DNA of 64,000 bases. Source: Castor canadensis. Lineage: Eukaryota; Chordata; Mammalia; Rodentia; Castoridae. The stretch is taken from NCBI RefSeq assembly GCF_047511655.1, contig NC_133390.1, forward strand, positions 131,183,583 through 131,247,582, in the 5' to 3' direction. Positions 63,225-64,000 of this stretch are shown here, piece after piece. The notes below the pieces were generated by a model that searched no databases, had not been told where the DNA came from, and saw only the letters and a program-made list of their open reading frames with translations. A program made the translations under genes and the position numbers. How positions within the stretch are numbered: the stretch's first letter is position 1; each line of letters begins with the position of its first letter.

Positions 63225-64000
63225 TTTGTTTGTTTGTTTGTTTTTTTCATTTTTCTTTTATTATTCATATGTGCATACAAGGCTTGGTTCATTTCTCCCC
63301 CCTGCCCCCACCCCCTCCCTTACCACCTGCTCCGCCCCCTCCCGCTCCCCGCCCCCAATGCCCAGCAGAAACTATTTTGCCCTTATCTCCAATTTTGTTG
63401 TAGAGAGAGTATAAGCAATAATAGGAAGGAACAAGGGGTTTTGCTGGTTGAGATAAGGATAGCTATACAGGGCATTGACTCACATTGATTTCCTGTGCGT
63501 GGGTGTTACCTTCTAGGTTAATTCTTTTTGATCTAACCTTTTCTCTAGTACCTGTTCCCCTTTTCCGATTGGCCTCAGTTGCTTTAAGGTATCTGCTTTA
63601 GTTTCTCTGCGTTAAGGGCAACAAATGCTAGCTAGTTTTTTAGGTGTCTTACCTATCCTCACCCCTCCCTTGTGTGCTCTCGCTTTTATCATGTGCTCAT
63701 AGTCCAGTCCCCTTGTTGTGTTTGCCCTTGATCTAATGTCCACATATGAGGGAGAACATACGATTTTTGGTTTTTTGAGCCAGGCTAACCTCACTCAGAA
63801 TGATGTTCTCCAATTCCATCCATTTACCAGCGAATGATAACATTTCGTTCTTCTTCATGGCTGCATAAAATTCCATTGTGTATAGATACCACATTTTCTT
63901 AATCCATTCGTCAGTGGTGGGGCATCTTGGCTGTTTCCATAACTTGGCTATTGTGAATAGTGCCGCAATAAACATGGATGTGCAGGTGCCTCTGGAGTAA
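63225..64000 (-). mobile_element. Young LINE-1 3' end, reverse orientation, cut by window edge
   Basis: A T-rich (GTTT)n tail is followed by the complement of the same L1 3' UTR and ORF2 end as at 9575-11118. The ORF2 stop is near 63733 and the reading frame continues open to the edge. It is nearly identical to the first copy, so it is a recent insertion. The full element may continue to the right inside MLH1 intron 9. Confidence 0.95.

Overview
The window is vertebrate nuclear DNA, specifically mammalian. It holds split genes with GT/AG introns, two CpG islands and very dense interspersed repeats, with long gene-poor stretches. The repeats point to a rodent: 7SL/B1-like and tRNA(ID)-like SINEs, often fused into one dimer of about 210 bp, a young LINE-1 family, an IAP/ERVK-type LTR and MaLR LTRs. 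The B1-like + ID-like dimer suggests a castorimorph (beaver-like) rodent. That placement is an inference from the repeats, not a proof. Ancient mammalian repeats (MIR, MER5A, MER20, L1M, MLT1) are also present.

The gene order matches human chromosome 3p22: TRANK1 (minus) - EPM2AIP1 (minus) - MLH1 (plus). Positions 1-21596 are read as the first intron of TRANK1; no second TRANK1 exon was found. A CpG island at about 20870-22560 holds the likely TRANK1 promoter and its tiny first coding exon (21619-21597). From about 22.6 to 46.6 kb the sequence is intergenic and full of repeats, with one unexplained CpG-rich patch at about 34.97-35.59 kb. EPM2AIP1 is an intact single-exon gene (48429-46603, minus). 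It shares a 477-bp divergent, TATA-less, CpG-island promoter with MLH1.

MLH1 exons 1-9 (790 coding bases, 263 codons) lie between 48907 and 62724. All have correct splice sites and an open frame; exons 10 onward lie beyond the window. The introns carry SINEs, old L1 pieces, an RPL10 retropseudogene with a clean target-site duplication (intron 2), and a GGAT-type tandem repeat (intron 8). The window ends inside a young L1 on the minus strand that is nearly identical to the plus-strand L1 at 9.6-11.1 kb.

The two confident protein genes share only a promoter, not a known pathway: MLH1 acts in DNA mismatch repair, and EPM2AIP1 is the laforin-interacting protein, itself built like a domesticated hAT transposase. 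I found no operon, CRISPR array, defence locus or other new multi-gene system. The interest here lies in promoter architecture, transposase domestication and well-preserved nested retroinsertions.
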